64,000 bases of DNA from Cladocopium goreaui (Eukaryota; Sar; Dinophyceae; Suessiales; Symbiodiniaceae): positions 377,501 through 441,500 of the forward strand of contig CAMXCT020001090.1 of NCBI GenBank assembly GCA_947184155.2. The letters are read 5' to 3'. How positions within the stretch are numbered: the stretch's first letter is position 1; the number at the start of each line of letters is the position of its first letter. The position numbers and the translations under genes were made by a program. The notes under the pieces are model-generated. The model was not told the DNA's origin and did not search any database. It worked only from the letters and a program-made list of their open reading frames with translations. Below are positions 47,908 to 59,536 of the stretch, one piece after another.

Positions 47908-48007
47908 CCCTCTGGTAATTTAACATAGCTATTGAAAATGACCATTTATACTGAGTTTTCCCATTAAAAATGGTGATTTTCCACAGCTATGTTAGTTTAC
48001 CAGAGGG
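47908..48007. mobile_element. family-1 inverted-repeat element, best-preserved copy
   Basis: 100 bases from CCCTCTGGTAATTTAACATA to TATGTTAGTTTACCAGAGGG with TA on both sides. Almost the same as 29657-29756. It lies between the SDG exon and the first PDZ exon. Confidence 0.85.
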
Positions 48008-48088
48008 TAGTAGGATCTAGTAGGAATGTCATATTGATCATATAGAAATTCGATTGGTTTGGGATCCGATGGCCTGCAGATCCTGCAG

Positions 48089-50500
48089 GAGAAAAAAGCG
48101 GATAGCTTCTCCTTGGAAGTGGAGAAGAAAGAGGTTCTTCCAGTGGACTCAGTGGTTGCCTGGGATTTTCTTCCTTGACTTCCAACCTCTTCCATCAAAC
48201 CTTGAGACAAGGGGTGGACTGTATTGGGTTTGTTCATTTATGTTCATTTACGGGGCCCAGTCATGGGAGTTATATTTTATATACGATGTGATTTTGAAGT
48301 TTAAACAGGACAGGATTCACTGTACAATGGGTTTTTGAAGTTGGAAGGTCCATTGAAGGTTTCAGCTTCAGTGTTCAGGGCGCCATGCTCGGCATCACGA
48401 CTCAGGCGCATTGTACTCGGGGGGCTGTGTTAGATGGCCGGAGAATAGTGGCCGGCATCCTGCAAGGAAGTTCTGTATACCCAAGGCAGAAAATGTTGGC
48501 GGGGAGTGGAGTTGACCATGACCATTTTATTCAATTAATGTTCAACAAGAATCATTTAGGAGACATGCTACCATTTTGTTAGATAAGTTTTGGGATAAGT
48601 TTTGCTTGGCTCTTGTAACATTGTAACATGTTGCAATAGCCAGCGAACGATGCGCATTGTTCCGATGGCAATGAAGGTCCGAGAGGTTCAGTTGGGAAAG
48701 CTTTGCATCCCATGTGCCTCACCCACAGAGGCCATCACAAAACCCCGAATGATATACTGTAAGAATGATAAGAACTTAAGACTTCTGCATTATATCTCTA
48801 TCTCTATCTCTATCTCTATCTCTATATATCTCTATCTCTTTATCTAGTCTACTTATCTCTTTATCTCCCTCTCTACCTCTATCTCTCTGTTTCTGTGTCT
48901 CTCTATCTCTAGTCTCTCTCTCCCTCTCTCTGCATTTGGCCCTCCCTCTGTCTATCTGTGCATCTATCTGTCTGTCTGCCTGTCTGTCCGTCTGTCTGTC
49001 TATCTATCTATCCGAATCTATCCCCATCTATCTATCCATCCATCCATCCATCTATTCAATGGCCATTTCAGGAACCTAAATTGGAGATACCTACCATATA
49101 TAAGGCCTATGTAAGGGCTATGTAGCGGGATTGGCCCCCAAAATATGGCCTTGTATGTACAGCACCTGCATTTTAGGGTCCTGAAATGACCATTGATCTA
49201 TCTATCCATCTATTTGTATGAATATATCTACCTATCTACCTACCCAAGCGGCTTAAGAACATGTATCCATCATGTTCTGTTGGTGAATCACCCCCTCAGA
49301 GGTCTTGTTTTTCCACAGCTGTTACCAGGAAGTGAGCGGTGCCTGCATGATTACCTCCATTGAACCAGGAAGCCTGGCACATCGCTGAGAGAGTGCACCA
49401 TGGGGCCATGAATTTGTTGGAAGGGTTTTAATCAGATCTTCCCTGCGATTTGGACCGGAGTGTTGGGTATACAGGTATACATGTTCAAGATATTCTCGGG
49501 ATAGCGGAACTGCGGAGAAGAAAGTGCAGCATATGATAACAGATGGACCATTTCTGACATACATGCGCATGTAGGTTCAGACCGGTTGAATAAATTTGTG
49601 TATAGCTCTTCGGCTCTTCGTATAGCAGTGCCCAAATTTCTCTCTTACATCACAACGTGGAAGTGGTCATCACTTCCCCCCAATATTAAAATTTATTATT
49701 CACACCTCAAGAAGCCATATGAAGCCATGTTTTAGTCGGAAATTTACACATTCTATTGGGACCATTCTATTGGGACCATTCTATTGGGACGTGTTTCTTT
49801 TTAGGATGGGACTATCCTAAAAAACCTATGTCCTTTGTCCGTCCTCCAGGATCCACACCCATCCAGGACGCGCTTTTCGACCCTTGGATCATCCCATGGG
49901 AACTGGTGGGCCCCGAAAAGGGCCCTGGGGCCCCGAAGAAATGGCAGGAGTGGAACGCAGCCCACCCCGACAAGGCGTTGAAGGTCCATGCTACTTGGCG
50001 CGCTGTGACCAAGCAAAATACCATGCAGAGACAACCTATAAATGGGGTCCAAGGTTTTCGCGGATGTAAACTAGATGATGTTCCCCTCCATGACTTCCAG
50101 GTTTTCAACTTTTGCATCTACTTTGCGGTGGCTACAATGGGGTTGAATCCTCTAATTCTCATCATCCTTCTGATGCTGCAGGATTGAGAGTGTCTGCAAC
50201 TGCAGCTCTTAAAGAATAGCAATAGGGCGCTGTAAAGCAAGGAGGTTTTGACTGCTGAAACTGAAAGGGTAACAGTCAGGCTTTGCCAATGTTTGTTGCC
50301 ATCTTCCCGGAATGACCGGAGCATGTGCAGGAAGCCTCCCAAACTTTGGAAAAAAAACCGCTGGCTTTTTGCGTAACCTTTCCCAGCACAAGCCCAGCCC
50401 AAGCCACCCAGTCGCATTGGTTTTTCCAAGGATTTCATCCTGGAGGTGAATGGTGTCAAGTCGTCCTATGAGAGCATCTTGGATGAGCTTCGGAAGTTCC
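48089..50500 (+). CDS. PDZ-like domain spread over about six exons
   Basis: 48089-48133 (EKKADSFSLEVEKKE, GT) joins in phase to 48379-48405 (GAMLGITTQ, only nine codons, GC), giving the first strand and GLG-type loop of a PDZ fold. Then perhaps 48692 to about 48730 (LGKLCIPC), 49319-49376 (CYQEVSGACMITSIEPGSL, GC), 49948-49983 (EWNAAHPDKALK, GT) and 50431 to about 50500 (DFILEVNGVKSSYESILDE). The last has the D-ILEVNG strand typical of PDZ domains, and the WN--HPD--L insert resembles dinoflagellate PDZ-like repeats. PDZ domains bind C-terminal peptides of partners. A longer frame at 49855-50000 overlaps the fifth exon, so its start may be earlier. The third exon is the least sure. Confidence 0.58.
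48796..49060. repeat. TCTATC / TCTG composite microsatellite
   Basis: TATCTC, TCTCTC and CTGTCTGT units then CATCCATC. It lies between PDZ exons 3 and 4. Confidence 0.88.
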
Positions 50501-52687
50501 AGAAACATGTCATCGCCGGGTGCCCAACGTGCCCAAGGGCAGTCAAGTGGGACACCGGGGCAAGGGGCAGGTCAGCCATGTTGAGCGTTTGGATTAGATC
50601 TAATTGGCTGCTTGATCAAGCACCGGTTTCAAAAACAAAAACCAGAGCAAAGGTTTGCACATGTTTGCACAATGCTTCCAACATGGGGTTGGTTCATTGT
50701 TATATTCGTTTACCCGGAAACAGGGGTACTTATTTGGTTAACCCATGTTAACCCATTATATATATCCCATTATTTTATGTTTCTTTTCCCATATGTCCAT
50801 TCCCATATATTTCCCATGGAACCTGTGTTCACTATTTATAAAACTACATGATATAAAAAATATAGGCAGATATAAATCACACACACACACACGCACACAC
50901 ACACATATATATATCCATCTCTACGTGAACATGTCCTGCAGATCTTCCACTGAGGTGGCAAAACGCTCCAAGGAGCCCATGTGTTCTTCAGGTGTGGTCG
51001 AGTCGTGGTTTGGTAAATTGGGAAGCTGTAGATCTGTAGGTACAAGATGATATAGGTAGATATAGGCAGAATTGCATAGCTAATTAATTATGTGCGGTCT
51101 CCGGAATGCCGGAAATCCGTGATTTTTCCGGCTCGAAAGCGGATCGTTTGTAAACGTTCCTTTCAACTTTTTTACGAAATTTGTCACAGATTCTGACATT
51201 TTAAGTGTCTGATCCAGCCACACAGAGCGCAAACTCATGGAACTGGGCGTTCCTTTTGCCAAATCCCAAGTCTGTTTCCAGGCTTGAAAACACCAATCCC
51301 AGCAATCCCCGAAGCCATGACGTAGGCCATCAATACCTGGATAAACCAAGATAGCTTTTGAATGCTGATGGTCAACATTTCAGGATGGTTTGGTTGGAAG
51401 ATGTTGGGAACACCAAGCCAATGGCATATGGTTTCGTGGGTGACCTCCAAGCCTAGGCCACATCCTTCGCCCAGACCCGAGGGTGTACAACGTGCAACTT
51501 GGCACAATGGGTCACCTGTTTTGGGGGGATGTTGGTGGCTTCATATTGCTTCCATTTTCGTGGGAATCATCCCCTCAAAATGCTGTGCCTCAGGGGAGGT
51601 TTGAAACCATCCACTATCCAAGAAAGAAAGTGGTGGATTTAGTGATTCGATTTCCTCGAAGAACAATTATCATTACCTCGGATGATGATGATGATGATGA
51701 TGAGGATGAGGATGAACCACCCGCTGGATTTTTTCTGGGTGGCACCAACAATTTCTCTCCTAGCCACTCTTGGGCTGTCTGAGGTGCGACGTGTGCCGTG
51801 CTCCGGGAACACAGCTCCAAGCTCAGCCGATGCCGACAGGGTCAAGCTTCGAGTGGCAGGTCCACAGGAGAATGGGTCCAAGTTGGATGATGGTCCCTGA
51901 AATTGGATGCCTAGAAGCTGTTAATGTTAACCCATGATTTAACCCCGGGTTTATGAATAGACCCGATGAAAAAAACAGCAATTCATAGTCAGCTTGGACA
52001 TGATAGAACTGGGAAACAAACAAAGGTCTGATACTGTATCAGAGAGCCTCTGACTGACCACTGCCTCATCACAGGTTCCGCTGCCAAGATGGCTGTGTAG
52101 GGCCACCCAATTGGCGCAGAGCAGGGAATGGAATGGGGTTTTCTTTTCCATGAAAGGGCTAAAGGGGACCATCATCCCCCTTAACAGGGATTAACTTACC
52201 AGGATGCAGCATAATATTCCCAATATTCCCATTGCAAGAAATCCCATTCATATCCATTCATGATGATGGGATAACCATAACGCATATATCTCCATAATTC
52301 CCCATATAATATATCCAATGCTCTTGACGATGGCACACACACAGTGTATAATGTGTGTGTATATATATATATATGTGTATATATATATGTATATGTATAT
52401 ATGTATATATATGTATATATATATGTATATATATGTATATATATGCGGTTTTAGCATGTTTTAAGATGTGGCTTTAACCAGAAAAGCTGCGGCACAAGTG
52501 CCGGAAGTCCTGCAGAAACGGCAGTTGTTGTTGGGTTTCACCATGGTTTCACCTGTCAATGACTTGCTGAGGACTATGACATGTGCGTGCTTGAGACTCA
52601 GTTGGCCGCAGCAAACGGCCGCAGCAGTTTTCGGCCTGCGAGCAGAAAGTGTGAGTTGAGATTTCTTGGGCATCTCTTGATATGGTT
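50501..52687. other. end of the large gene region; weak exon candidates
   Basis: Possible coding pieces at 51775-51900 (EVRRVPCSGNTAPSSADAD, followed by a stop at 51898) and 52460-52660 (AAAQVPEVLQKRQLLLG) lack confirmed splice sites. Contains a CA run (50878-50905), a GATGAT run (51680-51715) and TA array (52355-52445). Confidence 0.35.
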
Positions 52688-52799
52688 ATGGGTCAAAACC
52701 TATTACATCTATTACTACATATTACTGCCATATTTTGGGGAATAACCATCAATTAAACAGCTATGTTAAGGTACCCAAGGTACCAGGGCTTTGACCCAT
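52688..52799. mobile_element. family-2 element, diverged, strongest inverted ends
   Basis: ATGGGTCAAAACCTATTAC at the left and GGCTTTGACCCAT at the right are inverse over 13 bases. The middle has drifted from the other copies. Confidence 0.6.
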
Positions 52800-53102
52800 G
52801 GCCCATATCTCTTTATCACCAATCACTAATCACGATTATATAGTGGTGTCAAATATGTTCATGAAACAACCTGCATCTTCAAGTGCTGATTGGCAAGTGC
52901 GCTGGGATGGGTTGAACCATGTTGAAACAACGGTCGTTTTTCAACGACCGTTTGCAAAAAAAAATCATGCCTTCATCATGGCCAATTTGGCACCTCCGGA
53001 CCTGGAAGTTGGACCTCAGGAACTGTTTCCAAAGCTTCACATCTGGACCAGTGCACTGTCCCTTGGAGGAGATCATACAGTGATGTTGCCCCGCGGTTGG
53101 AT

Positions 53103-53145
53103 AAGGAGAGTGAGAGAGTGAGAGAGTGAGAGAGTGAGAGAGTGA
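53103..53145. repeat. 8-base tandem repeat GAGAGTGA
   Basis: Five copies, each containing GTGAGA, which looks like a splice donor. Confidence 0.85.
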
Positions 53146-53174
53146 GTTGCTTCCGTATCACCGGTATATCACAT

Positions 53175-53265
53175 CATATATATATATATACACTGTAATA
53201 TATATATATATATATATTATATACCACACACACACATATATATATATATATATTATATATATCCC
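53175..53265. repeat. TA / CA microsatellite
   Basis: TATATA blocks interrupted by CACTGTAA and CACACACA. Not coding. Confidence 0.85.
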
Positions 53266-53794
53266 ATTTTCAGACATGTGACACAGCCATATTATCCAAA
53301 TAGATCCACTAGTTGCAGCTGGGTTGATGATGTCCCATTCTCCCAGGCAAGTGCCCTCCATGGCAAACAAATTACCAGTCCTCAATGTTGATCGTTCCTC
53401 TGCTAAGGACATGTAGCATTTTTAATCATTTTTAGCCCTTGGGATTTGGGGGGTCCTATATTTCCAAGCTTAATTTGATTCCGCTTGAATCTCAGCATCC
53501 TTCAAAGCTTGGGGCAGGAAGAGCGGTCAGATGTAAATAATAATGAGGCACTGCGTCATGCTACAACTTGACAGGAACTGCAACCACGCAACCCGCACCA
53601 CTGCAGAGATTCACATAGCCACCAGTCAGGGGATGAAAGGAGGGACAGTAAAGTTGACATCATCTTCTTTCTGCTTACTCCTCTTTCAAAGACCAGATCC
53701 TTGTGTTTTTGCGGGTCCATCAGCCCATTTAATTTCCGTTGTGACTTTAGGATATATTTTGGCAACCCCTCAGTGCCAAGCTTCCTCCGGCGCC

Positions 53795-56248
53795 ATGTTC
53801 AAATGGCTGACTGCCGACCGTGACAAGGGCACGCGGGCCTTTGCATCTGTGGCGGAAGGGCTTCAATCCTTATACAAGGACTGGCTGGTGGTTGCGAAAT
53901 ATTTGTTACCAAAAAGGATGTGATTTTAGCCAACCAAAAGATGGCTTCAGCCAAACGATTGGAAAAATTCGGTTGGTGGTTTCAAGAAAACCAAGCCAGC
54001 GATGCCAGCGCCAGGAGAAGCTGCTTCCCATTGAAAAGGACTTCAGCTTTCCCCACTTTTTCTCTCCCGAACTGACGGATGCGGATTTTTCGGCTCGGCC
54101 TATGGTGATGCTAACAGGCCAGTACTCCACTGGCAAAAGCACCTTCATTCGACACCTGTTGGGCCGAGATTATCCGGGCCTTCGAATTGGGCCAGAACCC
54201 ACCACCGACAAGTTCGTGGCGGTATGCAAGGGAGACATGGATCAAGTGGCTTAAGAGCAAAAGTTAAGAGACACCAATGTTTCAAAACACTCATGCGTGT
54301 CTTTTTTTTGGATTGGAAAGGAGTGCATCTTTTGTTCAAATCTTGAAATGTCCAAAAGCTTGAACCATGATAACCAGCCAAATGGGTATGGATCAATACC
54401 TATTAATACCATTTTTAGGGGGATGAACATCCATTTACCAGCTATTTTGATGTTCACCAGGGGTACAAGGTTTTGACACACTGCCAATTGAGCCCACTTT
54501 TTTTTTTGGATCACATGACTTGCTGAAAAACTCCCAGGTGGTACCGGGAAACGCCTTGGTGGTTGACAAGGCCATGCCTTTTACGCAGCTGAGCAGCTGG
54601 ACGATAGTTTCAGATGGGGGTGTGCTATACAGTAGTAGACTATACATACTAAGTCAGGGTGACCTGACAGCCATGGATATACATGATTAATCATGATTAT
54701 ATATATATATATTGAATTATTTATTTATTGCTAACTATTGTTATTCTTCTTAATTACTCTTCTTCTCATTCTAGTTGTAGTTATATATTTTAAATTCGCT
54801 GTGCGCTCAGTGCACTCATTGGTGGTTCTATCTCTGAAATGCGATGATCAGATGGATCCCACTTGCTGTAGACGGCTATCTAGCTTCAGGCTCCAGCCCC
54901 AGGTCACTTTGGGAATGCCTTCCTCACTCGTTTCGAGTGTTCCAAATTGGATAGCCCCGTGCTCAACGGCATGTCGCTCATCGACACCCCGGGCGTGTTG
55001 TCGGGGGAGAAGCAGCGGATCAAACGAGGCTACGAGTTCGAGGAGGTGGTGAAATGGTTCGCGGACCGCGTGGACATGATCCTGGTGCTCTTCGATGCTC
55101 GGACCTGCTTGGACTATCTTGGTGTCACATGGGGATGTCACTTAAATGATGGTGAAACGCGGTTTAACATGGTTAAAACATGTTAAAACCTAAAGTTCCG
55201 AAAGACATCCAGATATGTATCCAGATACTGAACTGATATTTTTCGCACGTTCATACTGTATAGTGTGATCATCTTGATTGTCTTCAGAGTTTATCACGCA
55301 TCACTTGGCAGCATCGAGCTGAGGACGTCTCGAAGCTGGACATTTCCGATGAATTCAGGCGAGTGCTTCTTGCCTTAAAGGGCAATGATCAGAAGATCCA
55401 CATCATCTTGAACAAGGCATGGCGATTTGATGGGTTTTAGCTATAAACAATGGTGATTTAACGGGTTTTAATCAGAAATCCCCGAACTAGCCATGGAGGT
55501 TTAGTTCGCTGGGAACATTATCCGTAAATGGTGGATTTTCCAGCAAGCCATGGTTGAGAACCAGAGGTTTTTCATCCCATAAATACCCCGTACTCCCCCA
55601 AAAGATCCCAAAAGAATATAGGCCCCTGGTTTCGAGTTGGATCTAATTCCTTTGAGGGACCCATGCGGGAAATGAGGATTAGTAGAATGGGATTGGTGTA
55701 GCATGGTTGGCAACTTGGATTCCGGATGAGGGGGTGTATAGATTCTGAGTTGCATGAGCAGCGTTGTGATTCGCAGCTTGCCCGAAATCTGGATCCATTT
55801 GAGTGAACACCCAAAAACTTTAGAGACTGAAGATTTAAACCCTAAGATTGCCTAAGATACCTAAAATGAATGACCACGGTATTTCGATGTATTTTAAAAA
55901 TTTAGATCATTTTATACCCGAGGTTTTGGGTTGAGCATGGGGTGGTCCCCAGGGGATGAATCCGGGATGAACCTGTGACCGTTGGGCCAGGCCGATCGGG
56001 TGACCACGCCCCAGTTGATGCGCGTCTATGGAGCCCTGATGTGGTCCCTGGGAAAGGTGATCGATACCCCAGAGGTGTCGCGCGTTTACATTGGCACCCT
56101 GACTGATTAAGAAAATCAATGCGAACATAGCTAGCTTACTAGTATACAACATTAAACGGGTAGATAGACAGACAGATAGACAGACAGACAGACAGGACTA
56201 GATAGATAGATAGATAGATAGACAGATAGACAGACAGACAGACAGGAC

Positions 56249-56292
<44 letters not shown>

Positions 56293-59213
56293 CAGATAGA
56301 CAGACAGACAGACAGACAGGACTAGATAGATAGATAGATAGATAGATAGAGGCTAAGATAGGATAAGATAGGATAAGATAAGGCAAGATAAGATAATAAG
56401 ATAAAACGTGATAAGACTAGACCAGACTAGACTAGATAAGATCGATCAACACATAATGTATATAATATACTGCAATGTATGTTTCAATGACTCGCCCCAT
56501 TCGGACGATTCAATCCTTTTTATTGTTTTTTTGGTTGCTCTCTCTCTCTCTCTGTTTCAGTTCAACTTCAACCAGTGAGGCACTTTTTGGGACGAGCCCC
56601 TTCAGAACGACGAGCAACGAAAGCTCTTTGAATCTGAAGAAAATGACCTTTACACCGCCTTAGCACAGATGCTGGGGATGTTTGCTTTAGGTGATGTTTT
56701 ATTTCCAAATGATTCACCCCCCTGATTCCTTGGGGATCTTTTTTGTTGGTGAATTAAGGGGAGGAAAAGAACATACCCTCTGGTAATTTAAAATAGCTAT
56801 TGAAAATGCCATTTATATAGTTGATCAACCCATTTCCATAACTATGTTACTGTAGTTTACCAGAGGGCATTTGCAAGCTCAGCAGGGAAGGGATCCAAGG
56901 ATGCCCCGAAGTGCGGCCACTCGAAAGCTGAACGATTTGATCAAAAGAGCCAGGCTCGCGCGGGTTTTGGCCTTCCTCCTGAACCACTTGAGGAATAAGA
57001 TGCCTTCATTCATGGGCCTCTTGGATTTTCCAATAGATCAAGAGGTTCATGGATGGTGAATGGTTAACCCAGCAGTACTGGGGAGGTGTCTATTGGGAAT
57101 ATGGTGGTTTCTGGGCGCCTGGCGTGGAAGGCGTGTGATCCAAGGCAAAAGCAAGGAGCAGAAGAGGCTCATCGACAACTTGGCGGCCGTGTACCAGGAA
57201 ATTGCCAAGGAGAAGGGGCTGGCCATGGGAGACTTCCCAGATCCCTCCTTGATGCGGGAGAAGTTGGAGAAGATGGACTTCACCAAGTTCCCCAAGTTGG
57301 ACAAAAAGACGCCTGAGCAAAAAACGGGGTAAAAACAAAAAGGGCAGAACGGCCCTGAAAAGAATCGTGAGGATTGGAGTGATCCAACCCCCAAAGCGGA
57401 GCTGTGGAACAGAACAGTAGGGCTTTTCTTAGTCACCAAAAGCCACTAATCGGGGCGTATTGGTGGACGGGGGTTGCTTGAATCCCCACCATCAAAGCTG
57501 GTTGGTGCTTTCAACGTTTGTGGTTGTGGTGATTTTCCCCAAATTAAGGATAGGGAAGAGCCCCCCAAATCCCATGCCATCCAACCCACATATCTACTGT
57601 AACTGTAACTATGAAGATGTTTTACTTTCCCACTGGTCAATCCACCATTCAGGGTATCCTTTGTATGTTTATTTAGACCATCCCCCAAAAAGGTCACACA
57701 TTTATCACTATCAGTTGATTGTTAGTTGTTAGTTATATCATGTTCACATCCTTCCCCAAAACCTTCATTCCATTCCTACTCTTGACAATGGGATTGCCAT
57801 CCTCCCCATCCTCCCCACTACAATTAGCTAGCCATAGCACAAAACCAGTGGATAACTATAGTAATTGCCATAGCACAAGTGGATAACCATAGTGCCATAT
57901 CCCCATTAGTGGATAAGCATGGTCATTGCCTATCATTGCCATACCATCAGTGGATTTTTCTCACCATAGTCCAGAAAAAGTGGACCATAGCCAGCTAGCC
58001 ATTAGCCACCTCAGATGCCATAAGTGTATAACCATAGCAGCCATTAGCCATGGCCATTAAAGCCATGGCCACCAGGAAGATGGACGCCTTGGAACGCATG
58101 ATCCACGAGGAGTTGCCCCAGCTGCTGAAGCTCACCACCGAGGAGGCTGCCTCTGCAGAGGCCGCCTCCATGGCGCAGCTGGGCACGGGGGCCTCGCCCT
58201 TCGCGGTGATGAAGGTGGACGGCAAGAGCGAACGCACCGTGTACCAGGACCGGGTTCAGGGTTTGGGGAGAACGGGAGAAGGCACCTTTTCTTGGTGGGT
58301 TAAGATTGATTTAAGATGATTTAAGATGAGTTGATAACGAAGAATGATAAAGTAGTCAGTGGAATGGTTGAGATCAGATTGAAGGTATTAACTTTAAAAA
58401 CAAATGATCATCATACTTGTATGATTCTTATTTGCTACGTATTAGGGCAACGGTGGGGGGCAAGAATGGGGGTGTGGGGTGGTGCAATCCCAGATGTATA
58501 AGCAGGCTGCGGCAATGGTTCTTTTCAGCACATACTGGGACTGAGAGGTAGGCTCTGCATGGTGGATGTTTTGCACATGAGGAAACCGAACTGGAGAGAC
58601 CTGTGTAGAAGCTGTTGTCCGGGGTTTTGCTTTACACAACCTTTTTGATGGTGGAAATCCTGAGCATGAGGCTTGGCCTCAACGGGGTATACCTCTATCA
58701 CGGCAATTTAAATAGGGAAGAAGATGACGATAAAGCAATGGATTTGGGATGTCCTGTTTTCAAACAAACCCTATGAGGACCAGTGGCTGGTGTTTCCGAA
58801 CTTGGAGGACTACACCAAAGAGTTCGAAGACATCGGCCCCAATGCTGCCAGAAAAATCAGTGGATCTCAGGCCAAATCGGTTCTGGAGCAGAGCAAGTTG
58901 CCCTCCAAGGCTGCAGGGCGAGCAACAAGATGCAACAACCACTCGGGGGATTTTCGGGGCCATTCGTTCATTCCAAAAAAAGCGGTTCGGTTCCTGGTTT
59001 CTTAAGGGGTTTGTTGATAGGTTTTGTTCCTGGTGTCGAAGGTTGCGCGTCCGCGCGTCCCTGGGACAGGTGCTGCACGCCATTTGGAACTTGTCGGATG
59101 TGGACAAAGATGGCGCCTTAACATTGGCAGAGTTTGCTCTGGCCAAGCACTTCATCAAGATGAAGTTAGAGGGCCAAGATCTTCCACCAACTTTGCCTCC
59201 TGGGTTTGCTTAG
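53795..59213 (+). CDS. EHD-family (Eps15-homology-domain) dynamin-like membrane-remodelling ATPase
   Basis: Twelve exons: 53795-53878, 54015-54245, 54538-54595, 54903 to about 55099, about 55324-55416, 55991-56093, 56580-56667, 56900-57015, 57145-57310, 58076-58247, 58736-58909, 59070-59213 (TAG). Joined they give about 541 residues, against about 534 for animal EHD proteins. EHD proteins bind ATP, form rings on endosomal membranes and drive recycling. The P-loop GQYSTGKS is near residues 63-70, the switch GPEPTTD near 87-93, DTPG near 152-155, NKAD near 220-223, then the helical stretch RKLNDLIKRARLARV and a C-terminal EH domain with a calcium loop DVDKDGALTLAEF. The start MFKWLTADR matches the family's usual MFSW-like beginning. 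Donors: GA at 53879, 56668 and 58248; GC at 54596, 55417, 56094, 57016, 57311 and 58910; GT only at 54246. The exon 4/5 junction is unresolved: a DVS insert precedes KLDISDEF. Confidence 0.92.
54383..54487 (+). mobile_element. family-2 inverted-repeat element, copy D, in EHD intron 2
   Basis: Near-identical to 8514-8620 from GGGTATGGATCAATACCTAT to AAGGTTTTGACACACTGCCA. It occupies about a third of the 292-base intron 54246-54537. Confidence 0.75.
55417..55990 (+). other. EHD intron 5
   Basis: GC-AG intron of 574 bases with no exon seen; it contains a relic of a GGTTTTAATCAGAAATCC-type inverted sequence near 55460-55500. Confidence 0.6.
56160..56400. repeat. GATA / GACA array with a higher-order unit
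   Basis: Three copies of a longer unit (GATA run, GACAGATAGACAGACA, then CAGGACTA) followed by GGATAAGATA repeats. It lies in EHD intron 6 (56094-56579), close to its CT-rich acceptor tract. Confidence 0.9.
56776..56867. mobile_element. family-1 inverted-repeat element in EHD intron 7
   Basis: 92 bases from CCCTCTGGTAATTTAAAATA to TGTAGTTTACCAGAGGG. It makes up 40 percent of the 232-base intron 56668-56899. Confidence 0.78.
57311..58075 (+). other. EHD intron 9
   Basis: GC-AG intron of 765 bases. From 57830 to 58000 it is a degenerate tandem of CCATAGCACAAGTGGATAAC-type units. No exon inside. Confidence 0.6.
58248..58735 (+). other. EHD intron 10
   Basis: GA-AG intron between the exon ending ...RTVYQ and the EH-domain exon starting QWIWDVLFSNKPYED. 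Nothing else recognised in it. Confidence 0.6.
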
Positions 59214-59536
59214 GCCCACTGAATTAAACATGGAATCCCAAAAATGGGGATTTGGAAGATCATGTTCCTATCAAATATGGCCAATTTGGGGTTCCATGTT
59301 GAATTTTGGGGGGTGTAGACTTGTTTTCTGGCTGGTGGTTGTACATCATTTTCATTGTCAGCCCCTATTTGGGAGGATGCCAATTGACAATCATTTTTTC
59401 CGATGGGTTTGAACCACCAGACAGTTGTTCATTTGAACCATTTCTTTTTGGCACACTTTCTGCCAACCCAAGGCCCGCGCAAATGATTCCCCCACCTGAC
59501 GATAGGGCATGAGACCCGCACACGTCTCTAGTACAG

